Assembly (NCBI GenBank): GCA_963277665.1
Contig: OY728147.1
Coordinates: 1,262,191,424-1,262,255,423 of the forward strand
From: Viscum album
Taxonomy: Eukaryota; Streptophyta; Magnoliopsida; Santalales; Viscaceae
Direction: 5' to 3'
Length of the DNA stretch: 64,000 nt
In this document: one piece after another, positions 33,586-45,708 of the stretch
Layout: each line of letters starts with the position of its first letter
How positions within the stretch are numbered: the stretch's first letter is position 1
Notes under the pieces: model-generated
Seen by the model: the letters and a program-made list of their open reading frames with translations, nothing else
Told to the model about the DNA's origin: nothing
The model's database searches: none
Program-made: the position numbers and the translations under genes

Positions 33586-34980
33586 CTCAATGGTGGGGAG
33601 AGCATTGAAGGATAGAAACTTGATGGGAGTTTAGTTTTTTATTTTAGAGATTAGATGGTTGTACCTATGGATTGTCAGAAACAACTCCTTCATGATTACC
33701 ACCATTCGAGATGGGCTATACGTCCTAGTACATAGAAGATGTATAAGGCGTTAAAGGCACAATTTTGGTGGAGTGGTATGAAAAGGAAGGTTGCCGAGTT
33801 CATCTCGCAGTGATTAACTTGTCATCAAGTGAAATAAGATCATTAGAGACCTACAGGTATGTTGCAGTATTTACTTATCCCAGTGTAGAAATGGGAGTAG
33901 ATAGCATTGGATTTTTTTACAGGTCTTCCAAGAATGGTTAAGAAACTCAATGTCATATGGGTGATAGTTGATCAACTTACCAAGTTGGCCCATTTCATCT
34001 ATATTTGTGAAACTCATATGGTGGAGGATCTGTCCAAAACCTATATCCAAGAGGTGGTAAAGAGACATGAAGTACTAGTTTAAATCATGTTAGACAGAGA
34101 TACGAGGTTCACATCTCATTTCTAGAAAACCTTATAGCAAACCCTTGGGACTTAGTTGACTATGAGCACAATATATCATCCTCAAATAGATGAGAAATCT
34201 GAGCAGACAATACATACATTGGAAGACATGTTACTGGATTGTGTATTGGATTTTGGTGGATCATGGGAGGAGAATATACTCTTGGTGGAGTTCTCATACA
34301 ATAACAACTATCAGGACTCAATACATATGGCTTTGATTGAAGCATTGTATGAGAATCCTTGTCATTGTCTACTATGCTGGGTGGAAACAAGTGAAACTTC
34401 ACTAGTTGGGCCAAGCCTTGTCCAAGAAACAATAGAGAAGATCCAATTGATTAGAAAGAGGATGGAGATGGCTCAGAGTCATAAAAAATATTATGCAGAT
34501 CATTGTAGAAGACCATTGTTGTTCGCTTTGGGTGATCATGTCTTCTTAAGGATATCTCCAAGGCTTGGAAATCATTATTTTGGAAAGTAGGGAAAGTTAT
34601 CTCCTAGATACATTAACCCTTTAGAGATACTGAAATGCATTGGAGAGGCAACATATCGGTTGTAATTACCACCATGGTTCAGTTTAGTGCATAATGTGTT
34701 CCATGTATCTCAGTTGAAAAAGTATCAGCCTGATCCTGACAATTTGATCAGACAGGATCACATTGACCTAGATCCAGATTCTTTATTGATACATATCCCG
34801 ATAAGGATTGTGGATAGGAAAGAGAAATAATTGCATGGAAAATGCATCAGTTTAGTGTAGGTTTTATAACAGCATGGTCAGATTCAGGAAGAGACTTGGG
34901 AACACGAGAAGGAAATGAAAGAGCAGTGACCAGAACTCTTTTAGGGTAGTGAATGTTTTCTACTTTTAGAGGATGGAAAG
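33586..34980 (+). pseudogene. int: Gypsy-1 integrase with chromodomain-like end, remnant
   Basis: A zinc module is seen near 33690-33830 (HDYHHSRWAI...LTCHQVK). The core follows: ALDFFTGLPR gives the first Asp (near 33910), MLDRDTRFTS the second (near 34090), and the frame 34156-34590 has STIYHPQIDEKSEQTIHTLE with the catalytic Glu. Its C-terminal part, ADHCRRPLLFALGDHVFLRI and SPRLGNHYFGK, is typical. Then NVFHVSQLKKYQPD, and a last block ETWEHEKEMKEQ near 34893. Frames and stops separate the pieces. It would insert the element, and the terminal part may guide target choice. Confidence 0.88.
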
Positions 34981-34983
34981 ACC

Positions 34984-34997
34984 AATGGTGGGGAGAA
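34984..34997 (+). other. Polypurine tract of Gypsy-1
   Basis: AATGGTGGGGAGAA lies directly before the 3' LTR start TGTAGTACCC. Its position and purine content fit the plus-strand primer. Confidence 0.75.
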
Positions 34998-37022
34998 TGT
35001 AGTACCCATGGTTTCTGGTATGTAACCCTTATTTGATGCTTTTCATGTTTATAAAGTTTAAGGGTGATGAATGGGAGAGTGGAGAGAACTTTGTATGTAG
35101 TTTTGAGGAAAAATGGAAGTCGCACAGGCAGTGCTTGATTTGTATAACCGTGCGGCCAAACCATGCATAATTAGTCCTCTTGAGTTAGTGTCTCCAAAAC
35201 GGTTAGAGCATGGTTAGGGAGACCATGCAAAGAAGCTGTGTAAGGGTTCTTCTAGGTAGTAGCTAATGCACGATTAATGTATGGTTTGTCTAAACGTGAA
35301 AACTAGCCATGCAGATGGTTTAAGTGAGATCCTAAAAAAGTACATCTCACACATTTTTTCCTCTAAGTGGATCATTTTTTCTCTTCAGTAGCCATAAATT
35401 TGGATTTTACTTCTCCTAAATCCAAATAAGGTTCTCCCATCGATTCGAAGGTGATCCTAAGGATTTCTTTGATGAATCGAAGCCAGATTCTTGAGGTATG
35501 TGATTGTTCTTCATCGTTCTGTATCATTTTATTAGATATACTTAGATATAATTCTTCTCTTATCTCAGTTTCTTAGATATATTCCCATTATGGGTAGATC
35601 TAGGTGTATGGATTCTAATTATTATGAGATTTTGTATTGATCTTTTTAGGAGAAGAGATCTAAGGCATATTCTTGGAGAATCGACCCGGTTTTCTTGTGC
35701 ATTTTTTGTTTGTTGGGGCTTTCATCAAAACCTTCATGGTATGAGGCTTTTTTCTCAACTCCACTTAGTAGAACTGATTTTATTACTTTCAAATTGTATG
35801 TGTGGTGTTTAATTTATTATTATTTGGTTGTTAAAAACATGTTGGAACCCTTCTTGAGTGATAGTTGTGAAATCTAGAAAATTGGACATTTTGAATGAGT
35901 GCTTTGGTTCTTGACTTTAAAACGTGGATTTTAAAAATGGAATTATTCTGGATTGTTTTCACATAAATGGGATTTTATTTTTTCAATAAAAGGGAAGGTA
36001 TTATTGAAATGAAATGTTTCTTGAAATTCGTTGTGCTTTGGTATTCAATAAAAATTCAGTTTTGTTGAAGTAGTTTGTTTTGGTAATGGAAATGTTTGAA
36101 ATAAATGGTGTGGTGTGAGTTCATGAATAACGGGCCCTTAACAATGAATAAGTACCATTGGGGTAAAAGGGACGTGACCTTGGATTGGGGGCGTGTGTCA
36201 TTTAGATACAAGGTAATTGGATGAGAGACTGCTCATGAGTATGGAACTGTCAAACGAAGCATGCATGTGTGGGTGTGTTTTGAACTATGGAATTGGTATG
36301 CCAAATGATAAGAAATATTGATTTTAAATATTTGATTAGTTATTTTTTTGGAAAAATAACTTTCTGGAAATTGGTTTCATTTAGTTTTGTTTTCACTTGA
36401 TTGAAAACGGTTTTAAGAACTTGTTTATATTTGGTTATAAACTGTTTTGGTAAATTGTTTTATATAAACTATTTTATATAAATGTGGATAACCTTTCATC
36501 ATAGTGGCATGAGTAGGGAATTCATTGAGGAAAACCTACTGAATTTTATACTCACCCTACTTTGTCACTTTGGTGATTTTGTAGATGTTATCTTCTGGGA
36601 TAGGGGAAAATGTAACGTTTCCCATGTTTTTAGAACTACCTCATGATATTTGTGTTGTTCAGTGATTTTGGAGCTTGGAGCTTATAGATCATGTATTTTT
36701 GTGGCCTCTTGAGTGCCGTGAGTTTTTTATCCACTTTTTACTTTTATACTGGTTTGGTCTTCCGCTATTTCACACTTTGATATGGTTTTGAGATACATGA
36801 AGTTGTTTAGTTCTCTTAATTTTGTTCATGCATCATTTAGTGAATGGTTTGGTTATGGTTTGTTGGTTTATTGGTTTATTTACTAAAGTATAAATCATCC
36901 CCCACTTGTATTTGAAACCCTTAGGCATTTATTTCCCGCCTTTGGTGTCTTGGGGATGTCGCTTAAGGAGAAGTAACGACTCGTTGTGCTCTCAAGCCAA
37001 TGAGAATTAGCAGGTCATTACA
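34998..37022 (+). repeat. 3' LTR of Gypsy-1
   Basis: It is 2025 bp, TGTAGTACCC to GGTCATTACA, colinear with the 5' LTR. The hairpin-like ATGGTTTGTCTAAACGTG segment (near 35281) and the TACTGAA...CTCACCC box (36537-36557) are retained. It is followed by target duplication TGCTA at 37023-37027. The frames inside (for example 35624-35812) are not conserved in the 5' LTR. Confidence 0.93.
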
Positions 37023-37027
37023 TGCTA

Positions 37028-37430
37028 AATCATGGGATGTTCTATGAATCATTCTTGGGTAGATTTATGTGTGGGTGGAGACTAGGATTGTGATAAGGCT
37101 TGGGAAAATGGGATATCCTCTTTATTTTTTATAGTTTACTTTCATTTTTGGTTAGAATAGTTAGTGGCTAGTTGTATGTTTATTTAACAAAATCAGTTTA
37201 TATATCATTGTATTTTATGTATTTTTACATACATTGATGATTATTGTGGATGATAATTATTTAGTTATTTTTATTACTATTTTAGATTTTTTTATGAGGC
37301 CATAGTTTTCCCAAAACTATTACAATCCCCCATTTCTAGTTAATAACTTCTGTAGGTATAATGTCATGTGTCACTCCAAACCAAACCCAATGATTCAGTT
37401 TTGGGGGTTACAATGTTCCTCATAGGTAAT
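37028..37430 (+). other. Continuation of the site interrupted by Gypsy-1; no gene seen
   Basis: This AT-rich sequence should continue the element G leader from 27746. I see no recognisable domain in it. A TTTTGGGGGTTACAATG phrase near 37399 resembles an LTR end in form only. The junction with the Copia-3 remnant cannot be placed exactly. Confidence 0.3.
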
Positions 37431-38360
37431 AGTTAAGAATATATCTAATCCTAAAAAATTGAAATTTTTTATCTATGTATGAAAACAATGATATATGTGA
37501 ATTTTAGGAGGAAATTTTGTTGTCAAGTAAAGATGATAAAAATTAAAATTTTTCTATAGTTAATAATGAAGAAATTACAAGTAATGAGATATATAATAAT
37601 ACAAGAAATGAGGATAGTGGAATAGAATTTATATTGAGGTATGGTCTTAAAAAATTACTTTCAATAATTTTAAAATAAAAAAGAGGAATAAGAATTTGAA
37701 TAAATATGGTCAATAATCATGAAAAAATGATTATATACATGATAAAAAGGAGAAAAAGTTTAGGAATAAAATTGATAACTTCAATAAGTTACTCATTGAT
37801 GAAAAGAAGTTGAATAACACTATAGAAGAGAATGTAAAATAAAGGGGAAATTTGGTTAATGTTATTGAATATAAATTATTGGAATATGATAAGGAATCAA
37901 AAATTTATATATATATAATTTTGACTTATATTAAAGGTGTGAGATAAATCAAGAAGTATATGATTATTGAAAAGTTTTATGTAAAGAAATAGGTGGATAT
38001 ATTTTAGTTTATAAAAAAACAAAACAATTATAAAAAATCTATAAATTTAGGTAATTATAATAAAAATCTAGAAATTATGGAAATACTAACAAAAATATGT
38101 ATGTCTGGTGATAAAAGGACATCAAACATTGGGAAATTTTTTTTAGGTTTGTGATGGTAAAAATTCATTCTACCAGACCTTGAATGATGAAAATCAGTTT
38201 AGGAATTAAAATTTTGGCTGTATTAGTATAAGGAATTTGATCATACTTACCCATGGAAAGGATGGGTTTGATGTTCCTATGTTGAAGAGTGAAATAAATT
38301 GGATGTTTTCTATATGTTAAAGGGGAATATTATTAATTAATTACAAAATAAACTGGATAT
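37431..38360 (+). pseudogene. Copia-3 remnant, possible gag/protease part
   Basis: This stretch is AT-rich with few open codons and lies upstream of a clear Copia integrase remnant in the same orientation. No single motif is secure here. The assignment to Copia-3 gag and protease is by position only. Lys/Asn-rich frames near 37600-37860 could be the decayed Gag. Confidence 0.3.
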
Positions 38361-39480
38361 TCAATAATCTCAACCATTATAGATCATTTATTTAGATGAT
38401 TTTGGGCCCATGAGGATGAAATCAATTAATTGAGATAGTTATTTTATTTCCATTATTGATGTATTTACTCATATTACATGAATATTGATTATTAAACATA
38501 AATTGGAGGCCTATAAATTTTTTAAATATTTTAAAGTAAGTATAGAAAAAGAGTGTTGTTTATCCTTAATAGTGTAGAGTACACATGTGGAATGTTCAAT
38601 GTATATCTTGGAAAGAATTTAATTAGTCATGAATTCAATAAACTATATACCCCATAAAATAATTTTTTTGATAATGGAATAATAGGATCTTAGTGTAAGT
38701 AGCTCATATGATGTTGGTGGATTATGATAATCCTTGATTTTTATGGATGTAATAAATTATAATTCTTTATTTTAAAAACCATTGTTTACATTGGCCTAAT
38801 ATACATAACATTCCATACAAAATTTATTATGATAATACCTTGAGAATAAAATATTTTAGGTTATTTTCATCACTTTTATTATTAAGGTGAACAACAGAAT
38901 TGTGGGGAAGCTCGAGTATAATGTATTTAATGGTATATTGCTTAGTTATCCTCTAAATTCAAGAGGATATCATTTTTAAATAATGATATAGTGATTATTG
39001 TGTATATTGTATATTTTAAGGTTATTTAACAATTATGTAATGATGTTAAACATCAAGAATCATGTTTCAAAATTGAATAAAATGAATTATAATTTTCTAA
39101 TAAGAAATATGGTATCCTCATAAATTATGAGAATTCAAAATATGTGCAGGTTCAATATTATTATTCATCCATTACTATTTATGAAAAATAAATATTTTCT
39201 AGTCACCAACTTTGTATAAATTAGGTGGAATTAAATAATATCTTTGTATATCAAGGATATCCAATTCAAACTTGGGTAAGTTTGAGGACATAAATTGAGA
39301 ATTAATTTTTTTCACATGTTAAAGAAAATGTGAATAAGATTAGATCATCACGATTGGATTGATGTTATCAATGAGGAGTTGGATTAGTTATATAAGAATG
39401 ACACATGGGAGTTATAACCCATGATAAAGAACAATAATTTCATTGATGTTTCCTTTATTGAATACATTTTACCATATCCT
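38361..39480 (+). pseudogene. Copia-3 integrase and start of reverse transcriptase, remnant
   Basis: Translation near 38395-38470 gives DDFGPMRMKSIN followed by YFISIIDVFTHIT, the Copia integrase core around the first catalytic Asp. Near 38625 SHEFNKL parallels the block after the second Asp. Near 38915-38980 KLEYNVFNGILLSYP-NSRGYHF matches the integrase C-terminal GYSxxSKAYR block. Near 39355-39415 WIDVINEELD-stop-LYKNDTWEL is the start of Copia RT. After about 39480 Copia similarity ends abruptly. Many stops and frame changes show great age. Confidence 0.7.
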
Positions 39481-41254
39481 TTTTGGGGACTTACTGGGTT
39501 TTCAATGTAGAAACAATGATTTAAATTATAAATGATTAAATATTTGATAAATTATGATTATATTATAATCCACTTAATATTTTTATGAAAATGGGTAAAA
39601 ACTATGCTTCTCAAAACATTGAGTGAAAATTTATTTTTTGGGTCTGGGAAATAATTCCCTTATTATTCCTTTATCTCACATATGATATCAAATTCTTTGA
39701 ATATTATTTAATATGGAATTTTATTCTTAAATTGGAATTTGAAATCGATTTGATCTCTACGTGATGTAAATATATTTATATTTTTATACTGTGTATAGGT
39801 TAAGAGGTTATAAAACAAGATGCGTAAGGGCCATCCATAATTGGCAATGGCTATGGAAAGGTATAATCTGGGTAAGGGAAGAGTAGTTTACTTGATCTCA
39901 ATGCTGAAAAAGTGTACTCCTAAGTTACTAGAGATTATAAAAGGGTTACCACATACTCACATGTAGTAAATATCATATACCAAGAGCTATAGATAGGTCA
40001 TAATAATTTGTCTTAAAATGTAGATAACTCTAATTCTAAAATCAAAGATAAAAGTAGGTATTGATCATGAATATGAAAGATACACTGGGTATTTTTGATA
40101 GGTTCTAGAGATTTCTGGAATAAAAAAGATGATTCTTGAGGTTCATTATAGGTGGATGTGAATCCTACCCATGTGTATAGAAGTGCATTCTATTGGGGTT
40201 TTTTTGGATTCACTTACAAAGAGTGGATGGTGTTGTCAAGGAATTCCACTTAGCAGATGGGGGGTGATTTTGATGCCACTGCCTATGAGATCAAGATGGG
40301 TATTGGAATGGTAATTTATTTTTAAGTATGGATCCTATAATTTTGATTGGTTTTATCTAGAAAATTATAAAATAATCAACCATCAACATAAACTACGATA
40401 CTTAGGACTATATGGAGTGATTAAGAATGAACAATACTATCAGGCAATAGTTGAATTTGAGGTGGAACTCCTCAATAAATAATATTACTATTCCTTAAAT
40501 CCTACATTTTATTTTCTATTAGTATTTAAATTCATATTTTTTGAATTAAATATGATCATTAACTAAACATATCTTGGTGGAATTAAATTGTTATGGTAGT
40601 TATTATTAATTTATTTATGTCATATTTTGTTAGATGTTTCCCTCAACATTGAATTCATTGGAAGTTAATTTTTTCAATGAAAAAAAATCAAGTATTAGTG
40701 ATTCCTATTCATGATAAAATTCATTCTAAATCTTCTAAATCATTTTAGGATCAATTAGATATCTAAAAAACTCTTTAGATTCAAACAATGAGATAAAATG
40801 ATAATTTTATTATAGTGATTTTTTCATTGATCATTATGTGAATGAGTGGGTTATACAGTTAAAAAACTGTAGGATTAAATCAATAATAGGTATATTTTCT
40901 AACATAATTGATCAACCTATTTCCATTCAGTTCAAATGATTTTTGTGTTTAAATGATGGAAAATATTTATAAAACCAGCTAATCGAATTCTTCTATCTCA
41001 AAAACTGATTATTATTACTTTCTATATGATATTTTTTTCTCTTTTGATTGTTCCCACTAATTTGTTGACACTATTTCACCATATTCACCACTTTATTGAC
41101 TTGCTATTGTTTTGTGTTTGTTTTCATCATGAGTGTTATAAACTTATTTATTATTCACAAAAACTAAAACCATTACTAAGGGATCGACTGTGCTCTCATA
41201 TATACTTAGGTTATTGGGAATAAATAGATAATTTGTTGAGTCTTAGAGACCACA
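39480..41254 (+). repeat. Probable 5' LTR of Athila-like Gypsy element J
   Basis: Position and the downstream tRNA-Asp primer site (41262) require an LTR ending at about 41254 (...GACCACA). The left end is not defined, and Copia-3 similarity stops near 39480. Apart from a coding-like remnant near 40255-40482 I see no gene. The frame 41026-41223 near the LTR end has no domain I recognise. The second LTR is not in the window, so the length cannot be checked by comparison. Confidence 0.45.
40255..40482 (+). pseudogene. Unassigned coding-like remnant
   Basis: Two neighbouring frames give a coherent-looking peptide. Codons from about 40261 read GDFDATAYEIKMGIGM. After a frame change near 40315 a run of 55 open codons contains KYGSYNFDWFYLENYKII, HQHKLRYLGLYGV and YYQAIVEFEVELLNK, ending TAA at 40480-40482. 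Amino-acid use is less Asn/Ile/Lys-skewed than that of nearby chance frames. I do not recognise the family. It could be a captured host-gene fragment or a lesser-known retroelement frame. Confidence 0.35.
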
Positions 41255-41261
41255 TTAAATT

Positions 41262-41278
41262 TTGGCTCTATTACTGGG
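41262..41278 (+). other. Primer-binding site, tRNA-Asp type (element J)
   Basis: TTGGCTCTATTACTGGG is a decayed form of TTGGCGCCGTTGCCGGG, the tRNA-Asp site used by Athila/Calypso-type plant Gypsy elements. The surrounding TTAAATTT before it is also typical of that group. It separates this element from the tRNA-Met-primed elements in the rest of the window. Confidence 0.7.
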
Positions 41279-42940
41279 TAAGGGTACATGTGTCCATGCA
41301 ATAAATAAAAATTATCATTAAAATTTATAAATAATATAACTTTAATCAATAAATAAACAGTCAAGAAAATATATTTAGAAAAACTAAAAAATATAGATAA
41401 TTATATAGACACTATTTCTACTCATGAAAATTTATATCCCTTCATTCCTAATATATAAAATCATGTAACTTCTATAAAATATAAAATTAAAATTCATATG
41501 GAAGATAATATGGAGCCTGTAAATTTGAATAATTACCATGTTGAAAAAATAAACCCCCTCCACCTGAAAATGAACTAATATTAAGAGTTAGACTTATAGA
41601 GTTCCATGCGCCTACAGTATCTAGTAACCCTTCATGAATTATGAAAACATCTTGGTCTCACCAATGTACACTAGTGCTTCTTATATTTACATTATTCAAT
41701 AGTCTCAATTCATACCATCAAACATTAATTGATCCGTCCTCTATAAGGTTTTTTTTGTTAAAAATACTAAGAAATTAAATAAAATCTTAAAAACTATGGC
41801 ACAAAATTCACAATATAAATGTTCTAGGAGAACAACCATAGTAAGGAAGAAAAAAAAGTTGGTTCAATAAGATGATGTTCAAGCTACTAGTTTTTGTAAT
41901 TAAAATAAAAAAACTCATATAGATAACAATTCCATAATTATAGCATGTTTGGGAATTCACAATCCTACTTCCCTAATTTTTACATGCCCACCGAAGCTTC
42001 CAAAAATGATAATTTCACTAGGTATAGACCAATTATGAAACCTAGGATGACCCATTATCAAATAACTAAAACCAATGGTGTATAATCATCCTAATATCTC
42101 ATGGAAATATTAAGGGATTCTTAGACCTATTGTTTCCCTGGGTTTTTAAAAACATCCTAGAAAACCATATCAAAACCAACAATGGGATGAATATTATAAC
42201 TCACCAGGAATTTTTGAGGGAAAAATATTTTCTAAAATAAATCAAATATGAATATGAATGAATTATTAAGATGGAAAATTAAAATTTTAATTTAAAAAAT
42301 AAAAATACCATCATGATTTAGAAAAGGTTCAATCAAATCATAGGATTCCTAATATTGAGTTGAAAATAGGGTAGTGGGATCAAGGAATGAACAATAGAGA
42401 AAAATGGATGTTTCCTAGTACTAATAAAATGAATATTATAGATAACCTTATGGATGTTACAATTAAGATAAATACTCGATCTCAATAGGAAGATCAAACA
42501 AATACTAAAGATATACAAAATGAAAATATAAATGAAATCAAAAACTCAAATATGGAGACTTTTGAATTTTTAAATTCTGATTTCAACACTAAAATCACTT
42601 TCAAATCTTCCATTTTATAATAAATACAAAGTGAAAATGACTTTAAAAACAAAGTGGACAAAAGGATAAAAAATCATGGAAAATAATTTAAAGGAATGGA
42701 TCTAATTCTAATGTATTTTACCTCATCCGTAACCTCCCTAAGAAAATTATGATGATGAATGAGGAACCAAAAATATTTATATTCTTTGAAATTTTTAAGA
42801 AACATAAAAATATTAATTTTTTCATCCCTTAGTTTAAATCCCATCTTATTTTAAATCACTAAAGATAATTTATTCCAACCTAAAACTAATTAAACATTTT
42901 TCAACATACAATCTCAAAGGGGATTTTAGTGATGTATTAT
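41279..42940 (+). pseudogene. gag: Element J gag region, remnant
   Basis: It lies between the tRNA-Asp primer site and a recognisable protease. The sequence is AT-rich with many stops. I cannot identify the capsid region residue by residue, and the assignment is by order of domains. The minus-strand frame 42333-42518 is taken as chance. Confidence 0.4.
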
Positions 42941-43420
42941 AGAAAAGGATACCTCCTAAAAATATATATCCAAGGGGTTTTGTGATACCTTATATATTAG
43001 TAGATATAGGTGTAATGTTTAATAGTTTTGTGACTTTGGATAAAGTATCAATCTAATTCCTTTGTAATTATTTCAACACCCAGGATTAGTAGTTTCATAT
43101 CCCACCACTGTTTCTTTATAGTTAGCTGACTGATCTATTACTCACCCAATAAGGAGGGTTTATAACCTTATATTTAGAGTAGGGAAGTAGTACCTATGTA
43201 CTAATTTATTAATATTTGATATAGCATATGAAAAGGATGTTCCTATCATATTTAGTGGTCCCTTCCTATCCATGTGACGAGTTTTCATTAATGTATCCAA
43301 GGGAAATATGTTTTTTAATCTTAAATATCAAAGATAAGAATTCAATATCTTTAAAATAATTGAGGAACCATTAAAAAGTGATTTTTTAAAAAGAAATGAT
43401 CTTTGAGTGATTGAAGACTA
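42941..43420 (+). pseudogene. pro: Element J aspartic protease, remnant
   Basis: Near 42950-43045 the translation reads PPKNIYPRGFVIPYILVDIG, parallel to the Athila/Tat block before and at the active site (usual Asp-Leu-Gly; here Asp-Ile-Gly). Near 43120-43160 L-stop-LAD-stop-SITHPI parallels LQLADRSI. Near 43230-43265 DVPIIFSGPFLS parallels VPIILGRPFL, and FNIFK follows near 43340. Several stops are present. Together these blocks identify the non-chromovirus Gypsy branch. Confidence 0.65.
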
Positions 43421-43552
43421 TTGACGTTAAACATGAAGAGTTTTTTTATAATAATAAATGTAATTATTAATAAACCATCAACAAATAAAAGATGAATTAG
43501 AATATACTTAATAAAATAGGAATAATAATTTGATTAACGTGAAGGACAATTC

Positions 43553-43850
43553 TTGAAATATATGGATATGTATTCCTTAGAAAATTTTTTAAACCCTAAA
43601 AATAACTATAAATTTAATTTTTCATTTTATTTGAATAATAGTGATGAAGAAGAGGATTTATACACTTTCTTATTTAAGAAAAAACTTGGGGGGTTCATAA
43701 ATACTAGGCCCAATTATTTTACCTCAAGTCCAAAAAACACAATCTAGAGGTCAAAACCCCTAAAAATAATCTAAAATACTATTTTTGGGATATTTCTCAT
43801 AATTAAATCTCATTATTTCATTTAAATTTGGTGGCAGTGAAGAGGAGAGT
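43553..43850 (+). other. Spacer between element J protease and RT
   Basis: It contains a 64-codon open frame (43553-43747, MKYMDMYSLENFLNP) with an acidic run. In Athila/Tat elements a variable spacer sits between protease and RT, and this stretch fits that by position. No domain is recognised. Confidence 0.35.
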
Positions 43851-44470
43851 TTTCTGAATTTTTTTAGGAAGATAAAATCTCTTATTGGTTAGTTAGTAAC
43901 TAACATTAAGGGAATACAATATTTATATAGTATTCACAAAATACCTATGGATAAATATCATAAACCAAGAGTTAAGGGATAGATAATAATCACCCTAAAC
44001 ATGAAATAATAGGTTAGGGTGGAAGTGAAAATATTGATTGGTGTTGGAAAAATAATTCCCAGTTCAAACATCCTATGGGTTATACTTTTTCAGATGCTTC
44101 GTAAGAAAAGTGGACTGATAGTTATTAAAAATTAGATCAATAAACAATTTAAAACTATATCTATGAACAAACAGAGAGTCTATATAGATTATATAAAACA
44201 TAACTCTACCAATATGAATTATCATATTACAATTCCATTTCTTCATCAAATGCATGTGAGGTTGGATGGAAATGAATATTTTCTATTTCCTTTATGGATA
44301 TTCTGGTCGTATCCAAATTCCCATAGCCCCTGAGGATCAGAATAAGACCATATTCACATGTCCATTTGGTACATTTTCCTACCGATGAATTCCCTTTGTC
44401 TTGTGCGGTGATTTATCCACTTTTATAGGTTTATTATGGCCAATTTCTATAATATTATTTAAGTATAACC
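43851..44470 (+). pseudogene. rt: Element J reverse transcriptase, remnant
   Basis: Blocks in order: IG-stop-LVTNIKGIQYLYSIHKI (near 43890), IPSSNILWVILFQM (near 44055), RVYIDY (near 44170), ITISFLHQMHVRLDGNEYF-like (near 44225), then after a frame change GYSGRIQIPIAPEDQNKTIF (near 44302) and CPFGTFSYR (near 44360). These match the Athila/Tat RT (IAPEDQEKTTFTCPFGTF region). The catalytic DD box further on is not recognisable. Confidence 0.78.
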
Positions 44471-45230
44471 AATTTTTTTTTGAAAAATTTATCAATTTAA
44501 AGAGCGTCTTTATAATTCTTTCTTGAAAATATGATTTTTTATAGATATTCCATGAAACAAACCATGTATTATACTAGGAAAAGTGCCAATTCATGACAAC
44601 TGATGGAATATGATTATTTAACAAGGATTCTAAGAGGGGTATTGATGTTGATAATTCTAAGAATTAATTAATCCAAAATATATAATATTTTATTAATCAG
44701 AATAGAATTTTAAGTTTTCTTAGTCATGCCAAATTATACTAGATTTTTTATAAAGGATTTCTAAAAAATCACTAGGCCCCTTTTCTCACTACTAGTCATA
44801 GACACACTATTTGTGTTTGTTGAAAACATATCAGATTAATTTAATCATCATAAAGAGAAACTCATGACATCAACCATTATTACTACCACAGAATAGAAAT
44901 TACCTTTTAAATTAATGTGTGATGCTAGTGATTTTGATGTGGGATAATTTTTGGGGAAATGGTAGGAGAATAAGATACATGTGATTTATAATGATGATAA
45001 TATTTTAGGTGATTCCAAAAAGAATTACACTACTATATATAAATAGATATCAAATATTATGTTTTTTTATAGAGAAGTTTAGATAGTATTCAATAGGTTT
45101 CAGGGTTATAATCATGACATATCATTTATCTCTCATGTATCTTATGGCTATGAAAGTATCAAAACCAAGGATTTTGAGATGGAATCTTCAGTTAAATGAA
45201 TAAAACATAGAAATTAAGGATAATAAAGGG
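44471..45230 (+). pseudogene. rnh: Element J RNase H, remnant
   Basis: Near 44905-44960 the translation gives KLPFKLMCDASDFDVG with the catalytic Asp, followed by KIHVIYNDDNILGDSKKNYTT (near 44970-45035), parallel to the family block on joining and KNYTTTEKE. The connection region before it (44500-44900) is degraded. A damaged VNRFQGYNHDIS block follows near 45090. Confidence 0.75.
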
Positions 45231-45708
45231 GATGTAAATTTTGATACTGATCAATTTTATGGGATAATGAAAAGACAAATGTTTTATGTCTTAGTGAACC
45301 AATATTCATGGTTGACAAACTTCTCCAATGTTATTGATATGGGATTCATTCTCGATGACCATTCATAGAAGTAATTAATTTTTTTTCTTAATTAATTAAC
45401 TATTTATGATATAACCCCTTTCTATTTAGGATGTATGATGATGGTATTTTAAGGAGATGTGTGGTTAAGGATGAAATGCTACTGATTCTTGAGAGATAAC
45501 ACTATTAACCATGGGTTGGGAACTATGTGGGTTATAGGGCAATCTAAAAGGAATTACATGATTTTTTTTTACTAGAATAATATATTAAAGGATCCTAGGA
45601 TATTTTTTGTAGGATTTGATATATTTTGGAGACATGAAAAAATTATGAAGAAATAGGGGTTCTCCAAAAGGGGATTTTTAATGTAGATTTTTTATGTGTG
45701 GGGCTTAG
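45231..45708 (+). pseudogene. int: Element J integrase start, truncated by element K
   Basis: Near 45405-45470 the translation reads PFLFRMYDDGILRRCVVKDEM, parallel to the WDDPYLFRxCxDGxIRRC block in front of the integrase zinc module. Downstream pieces are broken. The sequence stops at 45708, where the LTR of element K begins with TGTAACACC. The rest of integrase is not found in the window, so J is truncated or its continuation lies outside. Confidence 0.65.

Larger units (their letters stand above)
27752..37022 (+). mobile_element. Gypsy-1: complete, inactivated Gypsy retrotransposon (Tekay/Del-like chromovirus)
   Basis: The element is 9271 bp with LTRs 27752-29778 and 34998-37022 and the perfect target duplication TGCTA (27747-27751 and 37023-37027). 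Order is primer site, gag, protease, RT, RNase H, integrase, polypurine tract; RT before integrase defines Gypsy. The integrase C-terminus ends with an EETWEHEKEMKEQ block like the chromodomain-type end of Tekay/Del elements (inference). All domains carry stops and frame changes. The LTRs match base for base in long blocks with roughly one difference in ten, so the insertion is old but later than LTR G. Confidence 0.95.
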
